A stretch of 64,000 nucleotides of DNA from Saprospiraceae bacterium (GCA_016718205.1 JADKEB010000001.1:1-64000); one strand, 5' to 3'. Counted from the stretch's first letter, positions 18,256 through 29,628 are shown. Numbers and translations: made by a program. Notes: generated by a model from the sequence alone, not told the origin.

Positions 18256-18653
18256 AAAAGTCATTGAAATATGTTGCATCAGCGATTTTAGCAGGATTTG
18301 GGTTATTGACTTTGTTCCTAAGTACATCAGTAATATTTGATTTATTTGGCATCAGAGCAAAGGAAGGTAACTATGTCTTGTTTGTTGTCTGGTCAAATTT
18401 TATCAGCAGTATCCTCTATCTGATAGCTGCGTATGGTCTTGTCAAAAGTAAAAAGTGGACAATTTCTCTTTTAGGGATTTCAACCATTATTTTGATTATT
18501 GCTTTTGTTGGCCTAAAAATTCACGCCAATTCAGGTGGTTTGTATGAAACCAAAACAGTGGGCGCTATGATTTTTAGAATTTCTGTTACGTTGGTATTTG
18601 CCATCATCGCTTATTTCGCAATAATTCACAAAAGGATACCTTCCTCAACGTAG
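18252..18653 (+). CDS. Four-TM membrane protein, unknown function
   Basis: The 133-aa protein has four hydrophobic helices: ILAGFGLLTLFLSTSVIF, FISSILYLIAAYGLV, ISLLGISTIILIIAFVGL and ISVTLVFAIIAYFAII. It ends in a short basic tail HKRIPSST. It lies in the efflux operon and overlaps the lipoprotein gene by 4 bp. No family is recognised. From 18654 to 18853 I see no gene. Confidence 0.7.
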   Translation: MKKSLKYVASAILAGFGLLTLFLSTSVIFDLFGIRAKEGNYVLFVVWSNFISSILYLIAAYGLVKSKKWTISLLGISTIILIIAFVGLKIHANSGGLYETKTVGAMIFRISVTLVFAIIAYFAIIHKRIPSST

Positions 18654-18853
18654 CTTCGCCAATGTTAAGTTATGAAGTTATCATTTTGGTATAAAAATAA
18701 AGTAAGAAGGCTTTTTAAGTAGTATGACCAAATCTTTATTACAAAAAAAAATATAATAAGAAGGTTTTGGGGTATTTGAGATGGAAGTAGGAAGTGTGTA
18801 TAATAAATCGGAAATGGGGAGTTAAGAATTTATAATAATTTAAAATAGACATC

Positions 18854-19138
18854 ATGAACATTAAAAATTGCATTCACAGGATAAATCAGTTTCCGCAATT
18901 TCTCTTTTTAAAAGCGATCAGGGAAATGCCACAGCGATACAAATATTGCAAGGTGAAAAATTAAAAGAACATATCACCAAAATACCGGCTTTATTGGTTT
19001 GTGTTGATGGCAAAGTAGTCTTTGAAATGAAAAAGGGATAAAGGAAACATTAACACCGGTGATTATATAAACATAGAACCCATGGTAACACATTGGGTTG
19101 AAGGAATAGAACTAAGTCAATTGGTACTGATCAAGTAA
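18854..19138 (+). pseudogene. Small cupin-like protein, three frameshifts
   Basis: Joined across frames the product reads MNIKNCIH, then VSAISLFKSDQGNATAIQIL, EKLKEHITKIPALLVCVDGK, and finally GDYINIEPMVTHWVEGIELS. The pattern (loss of His-rich motif 1, the E-H-x-T strand, and PGDY..EP..HWV) is a single-domain cupin of about 90 aa. One base is missing near 18876, 19038 and 19056, each in or beside a short G run. Cupins of this size often bind a metal or small ligand. It precedes the TolC-like gene by 12 bp. Confidence 0.6.
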
Positions 19139-19150
19139 AAATTTTGACAT

Positions 19151-20489
19151 ATGAAGTTAGTAAGTATTCACACACCTGTATTGATTCTGTTGTTATTTTT
19201 GATAAGATTTGAATCGACTCAGGCTCAGGTTTGGTCTTTGCAGCAGTGCATCGATACAGCACAGGTTTACAATAAAAATTTGGCCATGGGCAGAAATAAT
19301 ATATCCATAGCTAAAGAAAAAGAGAAAGAAGCAAAAGCCAATTTGATTCCCAAAATTACAGCCAATGCAGACTATAAGTATTTTTCGAACCTTCCTTACC
19401 AATTGTTACCCTTATCTACTTTTAATCCAACAGCACCGGAAGGACAGTTTAAAGAAGCACAATTTGGGGTACCGCACAATATAAATGCCAATCTCCAATT
19501 ATCAATGCCCATTTATAGTCCACAAGTGTATGGTGCGATACAAACTACTAAAATAGCTTCTGAATTGTCGGATGTACAATATCAAAAAACGGAAGAACAA
19601 ATTTACTTTGAAATTTTCAATCTGTACTACAACGCTCAAATTTTGCATCACCAATTAGGCTTTATTGATAGTAATCTTGTAAATACTACTCGACTTCTAA
19701 AAAATATGCAATTGCTCAATGAGCAATTACTAGCCAAAGGTACAGATGTAAGCAAGGTGAAAATTGCAATTAGCACAATTGAAGACACAAAAAGGAAAAC
19801 ATAAATAGTAAATATACTCAGATTTTGAATGGATTGAAATTCGCAATGGGTATTGCTACAGAACAAAATTTGGAAATAGAACCAACCATTCAATATAAAG
19901 ACATAGAAGAATACATTACGTCATCAATCCTGGATGTTCGATTGATAAAAACTCAAAACAAGTTGTTGATGAGTGAGCTTAGTGCTTTAAATAAATCAAG
20001 ATTTTTGCCTTCGCTCAATCTTTTTGGCACTTTCGGAACTACAGGCTTTGGCTATGACCTGCAGCCAAATGATTTTCTGAAATTCTTCCCAATTGGATTT
20101 GCAGGTGTTCAACTTTCATACCCTTTATTCAACGGCACAGTTACTCAACGAAAAATAAATCAGAAAAAATTAGACCTTCAGAATAATGAACTTCAATTCG
20201 GCCTGCTTTCTGAACAAAATGGTATGCAGATTAAAAAACACAACAGCAAAGACTAGTTGCTCAAATGTCGGTAGAAACAACCACTGAACAGATCAAATTG
20301 GCCAAAACTATTTACGACCAAACGATACTTCAACAAAAGCAAGGAACAGCAAACCTGCAGGATGTTTTACTTGCAGACTATACATTGCGTGAGGCACAAC
20401 AAACATACCTGATGGCTATATTTGACTATCTAAAAGCAGATCTGGACCTTAAAAAATTTACAGGAAACCTGAATTCAATTAAGCATTAA
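19151..20489 (+). pseudogene. TolC-like outer-membrane efflux protein, frameshifted
   Basis: The protein has a signal peptide (QAQVWSLQQCIDTAQ follows it) and the coiled-coil plus strand pattern of the TolC/OMF family: NANLQLSMPIYSPQVYGAIQ, then GVQLSYPLFNGTVTQRKINQ in the second half, and YDQTILQQKQGTANLQDVLL near the end. The frame breaks near 19785-19800 and again near 20235, so the open frames are 19151-19804, 19825-20256 and 20265-20489. It would be the outer-membrane channel of the RND pump encoded next. If the breaks are real, the pump must borrow another channel. Confidence 0.8.
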
Positions 20490-20528
20490 TAATTGGAAAT
20501 TAATAATTTAGAATTAAGTATTAAGAAA

Positions 20529-21686
20529 ATGAATTGGAAAAAAATCATCGTAATTGTTGCCGGCATCGCAGTCATCGGACTTGTTGTTTTCAAACTGAAA
20601 AGTAACAAAGAAAAGACCCAAAGCAAAGTATATCAGTACGAAAAAGAACAAGCGATTCACGTCGAAACAGAAATAATTACTTTGCAAAAAACGGGTAATG
20701 ACATTTCTTTCTCAGGAACATTCGAGCCAAACAGAGAAAGTAAGTTAAGTGCAGAACAGCAAGGTAAAATAAATGCTTTTTATGTGGATTTAGGAAGTAT
20801 AGTCTCCAAAGGACAACGTCTGGTGCAGCTAGACAATGCACTTTTGCAGCAACAACTTTATAATATTGATGTACAATTGCAAAATGCAAAAACCGAATTT
20901 GATGTGCAATTAAAAGCAAATGAAATTCAAATTGAAGGATTAAAACAGGATGTAAATCGATTTACTATTCTTGCTGATGCGGATGCCATACAAGGCGTTC
21001 AACTGGAAAAAGCAGTGATGCAATTGAGTATTGCAGAAAATCAACGCACCTCAATTTTGAACAAATCCGGAATAAAAACGACTGAAGCACAAAGGAAGAG
21101 TATAATTGAACAGATCAAAAAAACAAGTATTGTTGCACCTTTCGATGGTGTGATTACAGCAAAGCTTTCTGAAATCGGATCGTTTGCTGCCCCTGGTGTA
21201 CCTTTATTGCAGTTATCCGAAATCGGAACATTGCGATTTACAATAAATGTACCCGAGAAAGATTTACCTCATTTCAGTTTAGGTAAATCATATAAAATAA
21301 ATGCTGATGTCTTACCCGATGTAGCGCTTTCGGGTAAAATTTCAATGATTGGAAGCAAAGCCAATATAGGAAGTAGTTTTCCTGTACAATTTTTAGTTAA
21401 AAATGTTTCCAACTACATCGTAAAAGCGGGCATGTTTGGTACAGTAAATATATCTACAGATATAGGTGAAGTCGGTATAGCCATTCCTGCGTCTGTAGTG
21501 GTAGGTACTTCAAATAAACCGCAGGTATATGTTGTAAAAAATGGAAAAGCGACAGCCATTAATATTACAATCTCAAAAAGAGCGCAAAACAAAGTGATTG
21601 TTGCAGAAGGTTTGAAGGAAGGCGATACTATCATAGTCTCCGGTCTTATCAATGTATTTGAAGGAGCGAATATTAGTACAAAATAA
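20529..21686 (+). CDS. RND efflux membrane-fusion (adaptor) protein
   Basis: I chose the ATG at 20529 (MNWKKIIVIVAG), giving 385 aa with an N-terminal membrane anchor. The lipoyl-like halves are EQQGKINAFYVDLGSIVSKG and VAPFDGVITAKLSEIGSFA, with a coiled coil between them (QLQNAKTEFDVQLKANE). The beta-barrel and membrane-proximal domains end with EGLKEGDTIIVSGL. It links the inner-membrane RND pump at 21699 to an outer-membrane channel. It is intact and 12 bp before the pump gene. Confidence 0.9.
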   Translation: MNWKKIIVIVAGIAVIGLVVFKLKSNKEKTQSKVYQYEKEQAIHVETEIITLQKTGNDISFSGTFEPNRESKLSAEQQGKINAFYVDLGSIVSKGQRLVQLDNALLQQQLYNIDVQLQNAKTEFDVQLKANEIQIEGLKQDVNRFTILADADAIQGVQLEKAVMQLSIAENQRTSILNKSGIKTTEAQRKSIIEQIKKTSIVAPFDGVITAKLSEIGSFAAPGVPLLQLSEIGTLRFTINVPEKDLPHFSLGKSYKINADVLPDVALSGKISMIGSKANIGSSFPVQFLVKNVSNYIVKAGMFGTVNISTDIGEVGIAIPASVVVGTSNKPQVYVVKNGKATAINITISKRAQNKVIVAEGLKEGDTIIVSGLINVFEGANISTK

Positions 21687-21698
21687 AATCAAGGGAAA

Positions 21699-24600
21699 AT
21701 GAATATTACAGAAATATCAATCAAACGCCCTTCACTGATCATCGTGCTTTTCAGTATATTTACGCTATTGGGAGTTATAGGCTTCATGAATCTGAGTTAT
21801 GAATTAATGCCAGACTTCAATCAGCCTGTGGTAGTCATTAAAACGGGGTATCCAGGTGCTGAACCGAACGAAGTGGAAACTTCCGTTTCTAGAAAAATTG
21901 AAGATGCACTTTCCAATCTGGAAGGGGTAGATTACTTAGTTACAAAGTCACTGCCAAACGCTTCAATCATCATCGCCAATCTGAAATATGGGACTGACCT
22001 GGACAAAACTATGCAAGATGCACAGCGATATATAGACAATATTCGCAAAGATTTGCCACAAGACATACTCAGTCCGGTCATGAGTAAAGTGTCGCCAAAT
22101 GACTTACCAATCATGTCCATAAGTGCGACAAGCGATTTGCCTGCTTCCGAATTTTATCAAAAAATGAAAGACGACTATCTGCCTCAAATTCAGCAAATAA
22201 GGGGCGTAGCAGAAATAACAATTTTAGGCGGTGAAGAAAGAGAAATACAAGTAAAGGTTGACCAGGCCAAATTAAAATTGTACAAAATTTCTTTGCAACA
22301 GGTTGTGGAAGCGATTAACCGTTCCGGCTTGGATTTACCCGCAGGAAAAGCACAAACAGAAATAGAGACAAATTCCGTTCGTTTGACAGGGAAATTTTCG
22401 TCTCTGGAAGACATTAAAAACGTGCAGGTGTCCATGCCTATACCCGGAAGTCCTGTGTATGTAAAAGATGTGGCAGATATAACAGATGGTATAAAAGAAA
22501 CCACTTCCATCAGTAGATACAATGGAAAAAACGGTATTGGTTTAATGCTTAAAAAGCAAGGAGACGGCAATGCCGTTGATGTTTCAAACTTAGTTCGTTC
22601 AAAATTCAAATCCATTGAACTACAAAACTCAAATTCAAATGTAAAATTTGTCATTGCAGACGATAGTACAGATAATACGATTGCAGCCGTAAATTCCGTT
22701 GTTTTTGATTTGATTTTAGCGGTTATACTTGTTTCATTGGTGATGCTTCTATTTCTAAGAAGTCTCAGAAATTCTTTGATCGTAATAATAGCCATACCTA
22801 CATCATTAGTGACTGCGTTTGCGGTAATGTGGCTATTGGGTTACACACTAAATTTAATGACATTGCTTGCCATGTCTTTAATCATTGGTATTTTGGTGGA
22901 TGATGCTGTAGTAGTATTAGAAAATATCCAAAAGCACTTAGACAAGGGAAAAGATAAAGGAAACGCGGCTATGGACGGTCGTATGGAAATTGGTTTTTCA
23001 GCATTATCCATTACATTGGTTGATGTAGTCGTGTTTTTGCCCATTCTTTTCTTACAGGTATTTGTTGCAGATATGCTCAAACAGTTTTCGGTGGTAGTAG
23101 TTACTTCGACCCTGACCAGTTTGTTGGTTGGCTTTACGCTTACACCCTGGCTGGCTTCACGTATAGGTAAAAAGGAAGATTTACAACCTACCAATTTATT
23201 CAATCGGTTTTTACTTTGGTTCGAACATCAATTAGAAAAATTCACCCATTGGTATGGAGTACTTTTAGAATGGGTATTGGGTCACAAACTTATTTTTACC
23301 GCAATAGTGCTATTGCTTTTTGTGATGACTGTTGGTATCATGAAACAAGGTATTATAGGCAAAGAACTAATATCAACTGGTGATCAGGGAAAATTCAGAA
23401 TGTCTTTAGAGTTTGATAAATCAACGTCAATTCATAAGAATAATTTAATAGCTCAAAAAATTGAAACATATATTCTTCAACAACCTGAAGTTTCAACAAT
23501 ATTCAGCAACATAGGTGGCCCAAGTACGGGTATTGGAAGCTTGGGTGTAGGTTCAGCGAATAAAACGGAATTTACCATTCAGTTACGAAATAAAAAGGAT
23601 GAGTTAAAAATTGCAGGACTTAAAAAAGTGCCAACAGAAGATTTTATGAAAAAACTAAGATTTGATTTACAACAAAAATTTCCAGGTATTAATTATTCTA
23701 TGGCAGCTCTGGGTCTTATACCTCGTTCAGCACCTATTGAAATAACATTGAGTGGCAATGAATTGGATTTGGTAATGAAAAGTGGTAATACTTTAAAGGA
23801 AGTCATAGAAAAAATCCCTGGTGCTGACAATGTTCGTTTATCTGTTGAAGCTGGAAGTCCTGAATACAAAATCATTCCTGATAAAGAAAAAATGCAACGT
23901 TTAGGATTAAATACAGCGTATGTTGGATTGAATCTAAGAACAGCATTTACTGGAAATGACGATGCAACGCTTACTGAAAACGGAACTGAATATCCTGTGA
24001 GAATTTGGTTGGATGAATTTAGCAGGCAAAATTTTGAAGATGTACAACAGCTTTCTATTATTAATCCAATGGGTATGCCGATAGAAGTTTCGCAATTTGC
24101 AATCGTTCAACAAGGTAATTCCCCTTCTTTGTTAGAAAGAAAAGACCGGCAAGCCGCAGTTACCCTTACGGCTGATGCATTGGGAAGGCCTTCAGGCACT
24201 GTAGCAGACGATGTTGTAGCTTATCTCAAAAAAAATCCCCTGCCGACAGAAATACAGATGACTTGGGGCAGCGACATTAAAAGACAAAATGATAGTTTCG
24301 GTGCCTTGGGATCGGTGTTGATGATTTCTTTTTTGTTGATTTATCTTATTATGGTGGCGCTATACGATAGTTTTGTATATCCATTTGTTGTGTTATTTTC
24401 TATTCCTGTTGCAGCTATTGGCGCTTTTTTAGCATTGAACTTATCATTAAGCAATTTGAGTCTATTTGCTTTATTAGGCTTAATTATGTTGATGGGATTG
24501 GTTGTAAAAAATGCCATTCTTATTGTGGATTTCACCAACCAATTAAAGGCAGAAGGCATTCATTTTAAAGAAGCATTAGTTATTGCAGGAAAAGGCCGAA

Positions 24601-24803
24601 TGAGACCAATCCTAATGACAACCCTTTCGATGGCAATAGGTATGTTGCCTATTGCACTCGCTACCGGTACTGCAGCAGAATGGAAGAATGGATTGGCTTG
24701 GGTAATCATAGGAGGATTGTTATCGTCTTTAATCCTGACTGTATTTTTAGTACCACTTGTTTATTATGTGGTCGATGTCATAAAAGGTAAACTAAGTTTG
24801 TAA
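21699..24803 (+). CDS. RND efflux pump (AcrB/HAE1-like)
   Basis: The 1034-aa protein is full length for an RND permease. It has the N-terminal helix TEISIKRPSLIIVLFSIFTL, two large periplasmic loops, and twelve membrane helices in two sets. Motif GILVDDAVVVLENIQKH near 400 carries the paired Asp residues of the proton relay, and a Lys-containing helix lies near 934 (LMGLVVKNAILIVDF). It exports drugs, detergents or other toxic compounds with the adaptor at 20529. The substrate is unknown; the TetR repressor implies induction by it. The gene is intact although the channel and repressor genes are broken. Confidence 0.93.
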   Translation: MNITEISIKRPSLIIVLFSIFTLLGVIGFMNLSYELMPDFNQPVVVIKTGYPGAEPNEVETSVSRKIEDALSNLEGVDYLVTKSLPNASIIIANLKYGTDLDKTMQDAQRYIDNIRKDLPQDILSPVMSKVSPNDLPIMSISATSDLPASEFYQKMKDDYLPQIQQIRGVAEITILGGEEREIQVKVDQAKLKLYKISLQQVVEAINRSGLDLPAGKAQTEIETNSVRLTGKFSSLEDIKNVQVSMPIPGSPVYVKDVADITDGIKETTSISRYNGKNGIGLMLKKQGDGNAVDVSNLVRSKFKSIELQNSNSNVKFVIADDSTDNTIAAVNSVVFDLILAVILVSLVMLLFLRSLRNSLIVIIAIPTSLVTAFAVMWLLGYTLNLMTLLAMSLIIGILVDDAVVVLENIQKHLDKGKDKGNAAMDGRMEIGFSALSITLVDVVVFLPILFLQVFVADMLKQFSVVVVTSTLTSLLVGFTLTPWLASRIGKKEDLQPTNLFNRFLLWFEHQLEKFTHWYGVLLEWVLGHKLIFTAIVLLLFVMTVGIMKQGIIGKELISTGDQGKFRMSLEFDKSTSIHKNNLIAQKIETYILQQPEVSTIFSNIGGPSTGIGSLGVGSANKTEFTIQLRNKKDELKIAGLKKVPTEDFMKKLRFDLQQKFPGINYSMAALGLIPRSAPIEITLSGNELDLVMKSGNTLKEVIEKIPGADNVRLSVEAGSPEYKIIPDKEKMQRLGLNTAYVGLNLRTAFTGNDDATLTENGTEYPVRIWLDEFSRQNFEDVQQLSIINPMGMPIEVSQFAIVQQGNSPSLLERKDRQAAVTLTADALGRPSGTVADDVVAYLKKNPLPTEIQMTWGSDIKRQNDSFGALGSVLMISFLLIYLIMVALYDSFVYPFVVLFSIPVAAIGAFLALNLSLSNLSLFALLGLIMLMGLVVKNAILIVDFTNQLKAEGIHFKEALVIAGKGRMRPILMTTLSMAIGMLPIALATGTAAEWKNGLAWVIIGGLLSSLILTVFLVPLVYYVVDVIKGKLSL

Positions 24804-24895
24804 TTTGTATTTTTAGCTCTATTTGGTCTGTATGATCTGCTGCAATTGGTCTGTATATCACTTGTTGCAAGTATTTAATTTCGAAACAGTAAATG

Positions 24896-26216
24896 TTATT
24901 TGTTAATTGGGCGCTTTAAGACTTTTAGTCTATTGCTGAGCTCCATATCTATTTTTAATAAATTTATTAATACAAGTTCAACATAACCAATCACTAAATC
25001 ATAAACTAAATATAGATCATGCTTTTCAACATTAAAATAGGAACTCTGCAAATTGCCATGAACAATTTCATTTCTTACCTTCGAAATGATCATAGGTCCA
25101 TCTACATATTCAATATTTTTAAAGTATTTTGCCTTAAAGTGCTTATAATTTTTTGGTAATTTTGTGTCAATGTCAAAATGTTTTAATAATAATCTCATTT
25201 TGTTTTCGGTGGCTATATCTTCAGCATCCCGTCCTAATAAATAATGGTTCTGTTTCTTGATAAGATGATTATACATGAGTTCTAGGCAAGTTTGACCTAA
25301 AATTACTCCAATTTCAAATTGAACTTGAAGAATAGATATTTCAGTGTACCACTCAATTATTTTTTTTATAAAATGTCTGTCCGATTCACTATTCCAATAT
25401 GTAGAAAATATTTCATACGTGGTGTTTAGTGAATCTTGATGAAAATGAATGTCATGAAATTTTTCAGAAGGATAAATGTATGGGGAAATATGCGGTGGTG
25501 AAATAATGCCTGTAATTGGCTTCTGGTACTTCAAATGAAAAGACTGATGTCCATCTTCCAAATAAAAAACTTATGAAGTAATTTATTTTAAACATTTCTG
25601 ATTGCAACTTCTCAAACGATATACTTCGTTTTGATAGTAGTTGGCATCTTGCATTTATTTGATATCCTCTGGAGTTGTTTAATAAAGTGTGAATCTGACT
25701 CTTTTCTGAAGCAAGGTCAATGATTAAATCAATATTAATCGTATTAACTGTAATTCTATTTGAAGTTAACATAGATTCATTTTTTACCATTTCCCCTGAA
25801 AATTTTCCTAAGTTTGGTAAATCAAAGAATACCTTTTTATAACTGGATGGTTTTGATCCAATATCAAAACAATTAAGAGACAATTGAATTTCACCATCCT
25901 GAAAAGACGAAAATCTTGATTCAAAATATTGTTCTCCATCTATTGAAATACATGACTTATTTTCTAAAAAACTGTCCAGCTTATCCAGTGAAGTAATATT
26001 AAAAGCTACAGAATATTTAAAAATTGGATTCCATTTTATAAATATTTTGGTTTTATCATAAATCTCAATTACTTCCGAATTCTTTATATATAAAGCTCCT
26101 TCATATATTGTGACATCCTGATTTGGAAATTCCATTTTGTGAAATGGTTCTTTAATGTCAGGTATATCACTAAAAGCTTCAAGCCATCTATTCATATGAT
26201 AAAATTTATATGCCAA
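24896..26216 (-). pseudogene. HEPN-like putative defence protein, frameshifted
   Basis: Two overlapping open frames (25464-26216 and 24896-25561) make one protein of about 440 aa broken near 25550. The N-terminal part is rich in beta strands (SISIDGEQYFESRFSSF region) with no family I recognise. The C-terminal helical part has GVILGQTCLELMYNHLIKK and later SKVRNEIVHGN, matching the R-x4-6-H active-site motif of HEPN RNases. The layout recalls ApeA-like abortive-infection proteins. It is the last gene of the minus-strand operon with restriction and dGTPase genes. Confidence 0.55.
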
Positions 26217-26304
26217 ATATGTTTAATGTTAATCCCCAGATTTTAAAAAACCAAAATAGATCAGGCTGCATACTAAAATTTAATCCTTTATTAAACAATT
26301 CCCA

Positions 26305-26853
26305 TTAATTTCGGGACTTGTAAATAATGGTTTTGTATTTTGTCAGCCTCAAAGCTGAATATTCGTGTTCCAAACTATGACCAATCCATCTTGAATCAAT
26401 AAACTTGAATGGTTTTTTACGATCATTTAATAATAGAAGGGAACCTAAATACTTATACCATTCGGCTTCACATAATAAATCAAGATAATAACCATGAAAA
26501 GATCTCCCTGAATGATAAATATATAAAGGTTTGTCCATAACTTTTAATTGTTTTATTCGAAGACTAACTTTTTCAATATCAGATACAACATTAAAATCAA
26601 CCATAGGTATATGGTAAATTTTACCACTTATTTCAATTCTTGAATGTAAAGCTACTTCATAATTTAAGTGATTTTCCATTAATTCATTCAAGTTGAATTC
26701 ATTCACATTACATTTGAAATATTCCCTATATTCTGTCTTGCCTTTCGTGCTTGGTAAATATTTGCTTAATTCAAACTCAACATTTGGGTTTAGTTTTAAT
26801 TCTTCTACAAGGTTCTGAATAAATTTATGCTCGTCTATCATATTATTTAACAT
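26305..26853 (-). CDS. Small primase-like protein beside dGTPase
   Basis: The 182-aa protein is intact. It has a central acidic segment PMVDFNVVSD, then YIYHSGRSFHGYYLDLL and DSRWIGHSLEHEYSALRLTK. These three pieces resemble the D-x-D-like, SG-x-x-FH and C-terminal R-x-GHS/LR motifs of archaeo-eukaryotic primase-like folds. It is shorter than a usual primase. The start overlaps the dGTPase stop by 11 bp, so the pair is likely co-translated. Together they may act on nucleotides or nascent DNA during phage infection; this role is inferred from position. Start could also be the Met at 26841. Confidence 0.55.
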   Translation of the reverse strand: MLNNMIDEHKFIQNLVEELKLNPNVEFELSKYLPSTKGKTEYREYFKCNVNEFNLNELMENHLNYEVALHSRIEISGKIYHIPMVDFNVVSDIEKVSLRIKQLKVMDKPLYIYHSGRSFHGYYLDLLCEAEWYKYLGSLLLLNDRKKPFKFIDSRWIGHSLEHEYSALRLTKYKTIIYKSRN

Positions 26854-28262
26854 CTATTCCTTTAAATAATTTGTGAATTTGTAAACTGTATGTATCTGTC
26901 ATACCAGATATATAATCAACGATTAAATGAGCTCTTAAGTACCATTCAACAAAATTTTGATCTAAATCAGGAAACATATTTTTCTGCAAATGTGATTTGT
27001 AGACTTCAATATATTTTAAAGGTAGTTTATGAAGTAACCTTTGTTCAATATTAAGTTCTTTAGGTGGGTCAACCAATATGAGCTGAAAAGTTTTTGAGTC
27101 TAATTCTAAAATATATTTAAAATCATCCAACAGCCCAGATATTATATTAAAGCCTGCAATTTCCATATTCTCAGCTTCGGGAGCAACAAATAAATAATCT
27201 TTTGAAAAATCCTTTAAATATTTAAGTAATATAGCTTCATTGCTTTGATCTTCCATAATTGATTTAAAAGTATCTTCTAAAATTAAAATTTCATTATCCA
27301 GATAATTTTGGATTGCTTTATTTATTAACCCTACGCTAGTATAAATTTTAAACTCAAAAAAGTCATAATCGTTATACTCATTATTTTTATTAATATAAGG
27401 CTTTATTAAATTTTTGTCTGCATTATCATTATTGTAATATCTAATCATCGTTTTAAAAAATAAATCTGGTGTAATTATTTTTTTTTCAATTCCATCTTCA
27501 ATATCGCTCATACAATAAGATATATCATCAGCAGCTTCCATAATATAGAGAATGGGATGTCTCCCGATTAGGCCAAGTTTGGACTTTACCTCTTCCATTA
27601 TACTGTTTTCAGAATGAAAATATCCAGCTTTTTTATATTTAGATTTTAAACTTTCGTCCCCTGGTAGTCTAAGATACTTCATAAATGATCCTAATTGGGG
27701 CATAGGTTAGATTCATTCCCTGATCATATTCTTCAATTTTAATACCTGAAAGTTGTGTAACTATTCTAAAACCTTGGGGATTTCCATCAAACTCAAAGTC
27801 ACACATTAAAAGATTTTCTTTGCTTCCTGTGTATGGAATTTTTATTTTGCTTTTCCTAAGACAGATTCGTAGTTATTTTTAAACCACCTTTTAATAGCTT
27901 CTTCACCAAAATGACCAAAAAGGAGGATTCCCAATGTCATGCATTAAACATGCAGTCTCTGCAATATTTATAAAAGCTTCTTTTTCATCGATATCAAGAT
28001 GACCAATATCAACAAGTTTATTTGCAACCCCTATTGCAATTTTTTTACCGACATCTGCAACTTCTAAGGTATGTGTCAGTCTGCTTCTTACGGCGGCATT
28101 TGTTTCTAATGAAAAAACTTGAGCTTTCTGCTGCATTCTTCTAAACGCACTTGAGTATACAACTCTAGATTTATCGCTTATTGTTTCTTCAACAATTGAT
28201 TTGTGCTGGAACCTACTGGTGCGCCTTCTATCCGTATTGAGAAATTTACTATATTCTGACAT
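26843..28262 (-). pseudogene. dgt: dGTPase (HD-domain dNTP triphosphohydrolase), frameshifted
   Basis: The N-terminal frame has DRRRTSRFQHKS, SRLTHTLEVADVGK and CLMHDIGNPPF, the HD-domain metal site of the dGTPase family (H..HD). One extra base in a T run near 27920 and one in a C run near 27703 change the frame; the rest resumes as GHFGEEAIKR and then SFMKYLRLPGDESLKSKY and MEAADDISYCMSDIEDGI. These enzymes cut dNTPs to nucleoside and triphosphate, and some starve phages of dNTPs. It begins 11 bp after hsdS in the restriction operon. Confidence 0.8.
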
Positions 28263-28272
28263 ATTTTATGTT

Positions 28273-29628
28273 TTAGTTTTGTTTTTTATTCTCCCTAACT
28301 TTATACTCCCCCACAAGCTCCGCAGCCATCCCCAACAGAGCATCCTCCTCCACATGACCCACCCGCACCTGACCATTCATCAACATAGGCAACGACCAAT
28401 CACGAAGCTCCGTAAGTTTTCGAGTCAGTTCTTCATTACTCCTGATTTGATATAACATTGGTTTAACCCTAATGTCAAATACCTTTTGAAGGCTTATCTT
28501 TGGAACCAATATATTTACAGTCCTCAGCTCATCTTGTCGAATTCCAAAAACCGTGCTCCCACTTTGTTTACCAATAATTTGAGAATATCCATTTCCTTTT
28601 GCTAGTTCGTAATATAAATAGGACGGATATACTTTTGAATTTTCTGCTCTCATTGCAAAAAGTCTTTGACTAAGGCAATAATTAGTATCATTCAAAATCA
28701 TATAAAAAACTCACCATGGAGCTTCTGAAGTCATTAAAATATCTCCATCTTCTAACTTATTTGGCATCCATTTTTCAAACATTTCAAAAGTCACAACATT
28801 TGCATCTTCAAGTTTTATTAGTTTTCCGTCTTTTACATGTTTTGCAGACAAAGCAATTACCCCTTGTTTATCTTGTGACCAATCACCTCCTAGTTTTAAA
28901 GGAGTTTTACCCCCTGTTATCAATAATTTTATTAATAACGTCTTCCAACTTCTTCACCTCCCATCCCTCAGGCACTTCCCGCTTCAGCTCCTCACTCCAC
29001 ACCATCTTACCACCACTACTTTTGTATGGTTTTCCTTTCAGTTCTGGCTGACTGACAGATGCCGCATACTCCGCAGAGATCGGAAAGTCAAACTGCACAA
29101 ACCAATAGTCATAAATCGTTTTGGCCATCTGCTCTAGCTCGGCATTGATGCGGTTATTGAGTTCGATTTTGGAATCAAGAGATGAAAGGACAGATGCTAT
29201 TTTTTTTTTTTGAACTGACTTTGAAAATTCGGAATTTGAAAAATCGCAAATTTGATTTTATCCCTCTTGGCATCTTTGTGCCTTTTGTTCCCTTTCATCA
29301 TGTGATCAAAAAATCATCTCTGAATAATGAATAATAAAGAAACTTGGAATCAATGACTTCTTTTGCTCTTACGACTAATACATCAGGGGAGCAACTCGCC
29401 ATTGTGTGTTGCATACCATATTTTCTTAAGATATGGTCTTATATTTCCAATTAATGTATCTCCTTTTCATATGATACCAAACTCCCCTTTAGGAATAAAT
29501 TGTGAGTATTTAATTCCTTGCTTATTTTGATTGATATTATTGACAGAAACGAATTGCCCTTTCAAAATTTCCGACGATTTTATTCTATCATCTGAAAAAT
29601 AGGCAAATTGATTGAGTTTTTTATTCAT
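28273..29628 (-). pseudogene. hsdS: hsdS, type I restriction specificity subunit, frameshifted
   Basis: The start ATG at 29628 overlaps the hsdM stop by 8 bp. Two target-recognition regions with conserved repeats can be followed across frames: GNIRPYLKKIWYATHNG in the first half, NRINAELEQMAKTIYDYWFV as the central conserved helix, VPEGWEVKKLEDVINKI as the start of the second TRD, and LRDWSLPMLMNGQVRV at the end. At least four frame changes are needed. This subunit would set the DNA sequence read by the HsdRMS complex. The intact C-terminal piece is 28273-28701. Confidence 0.8.
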
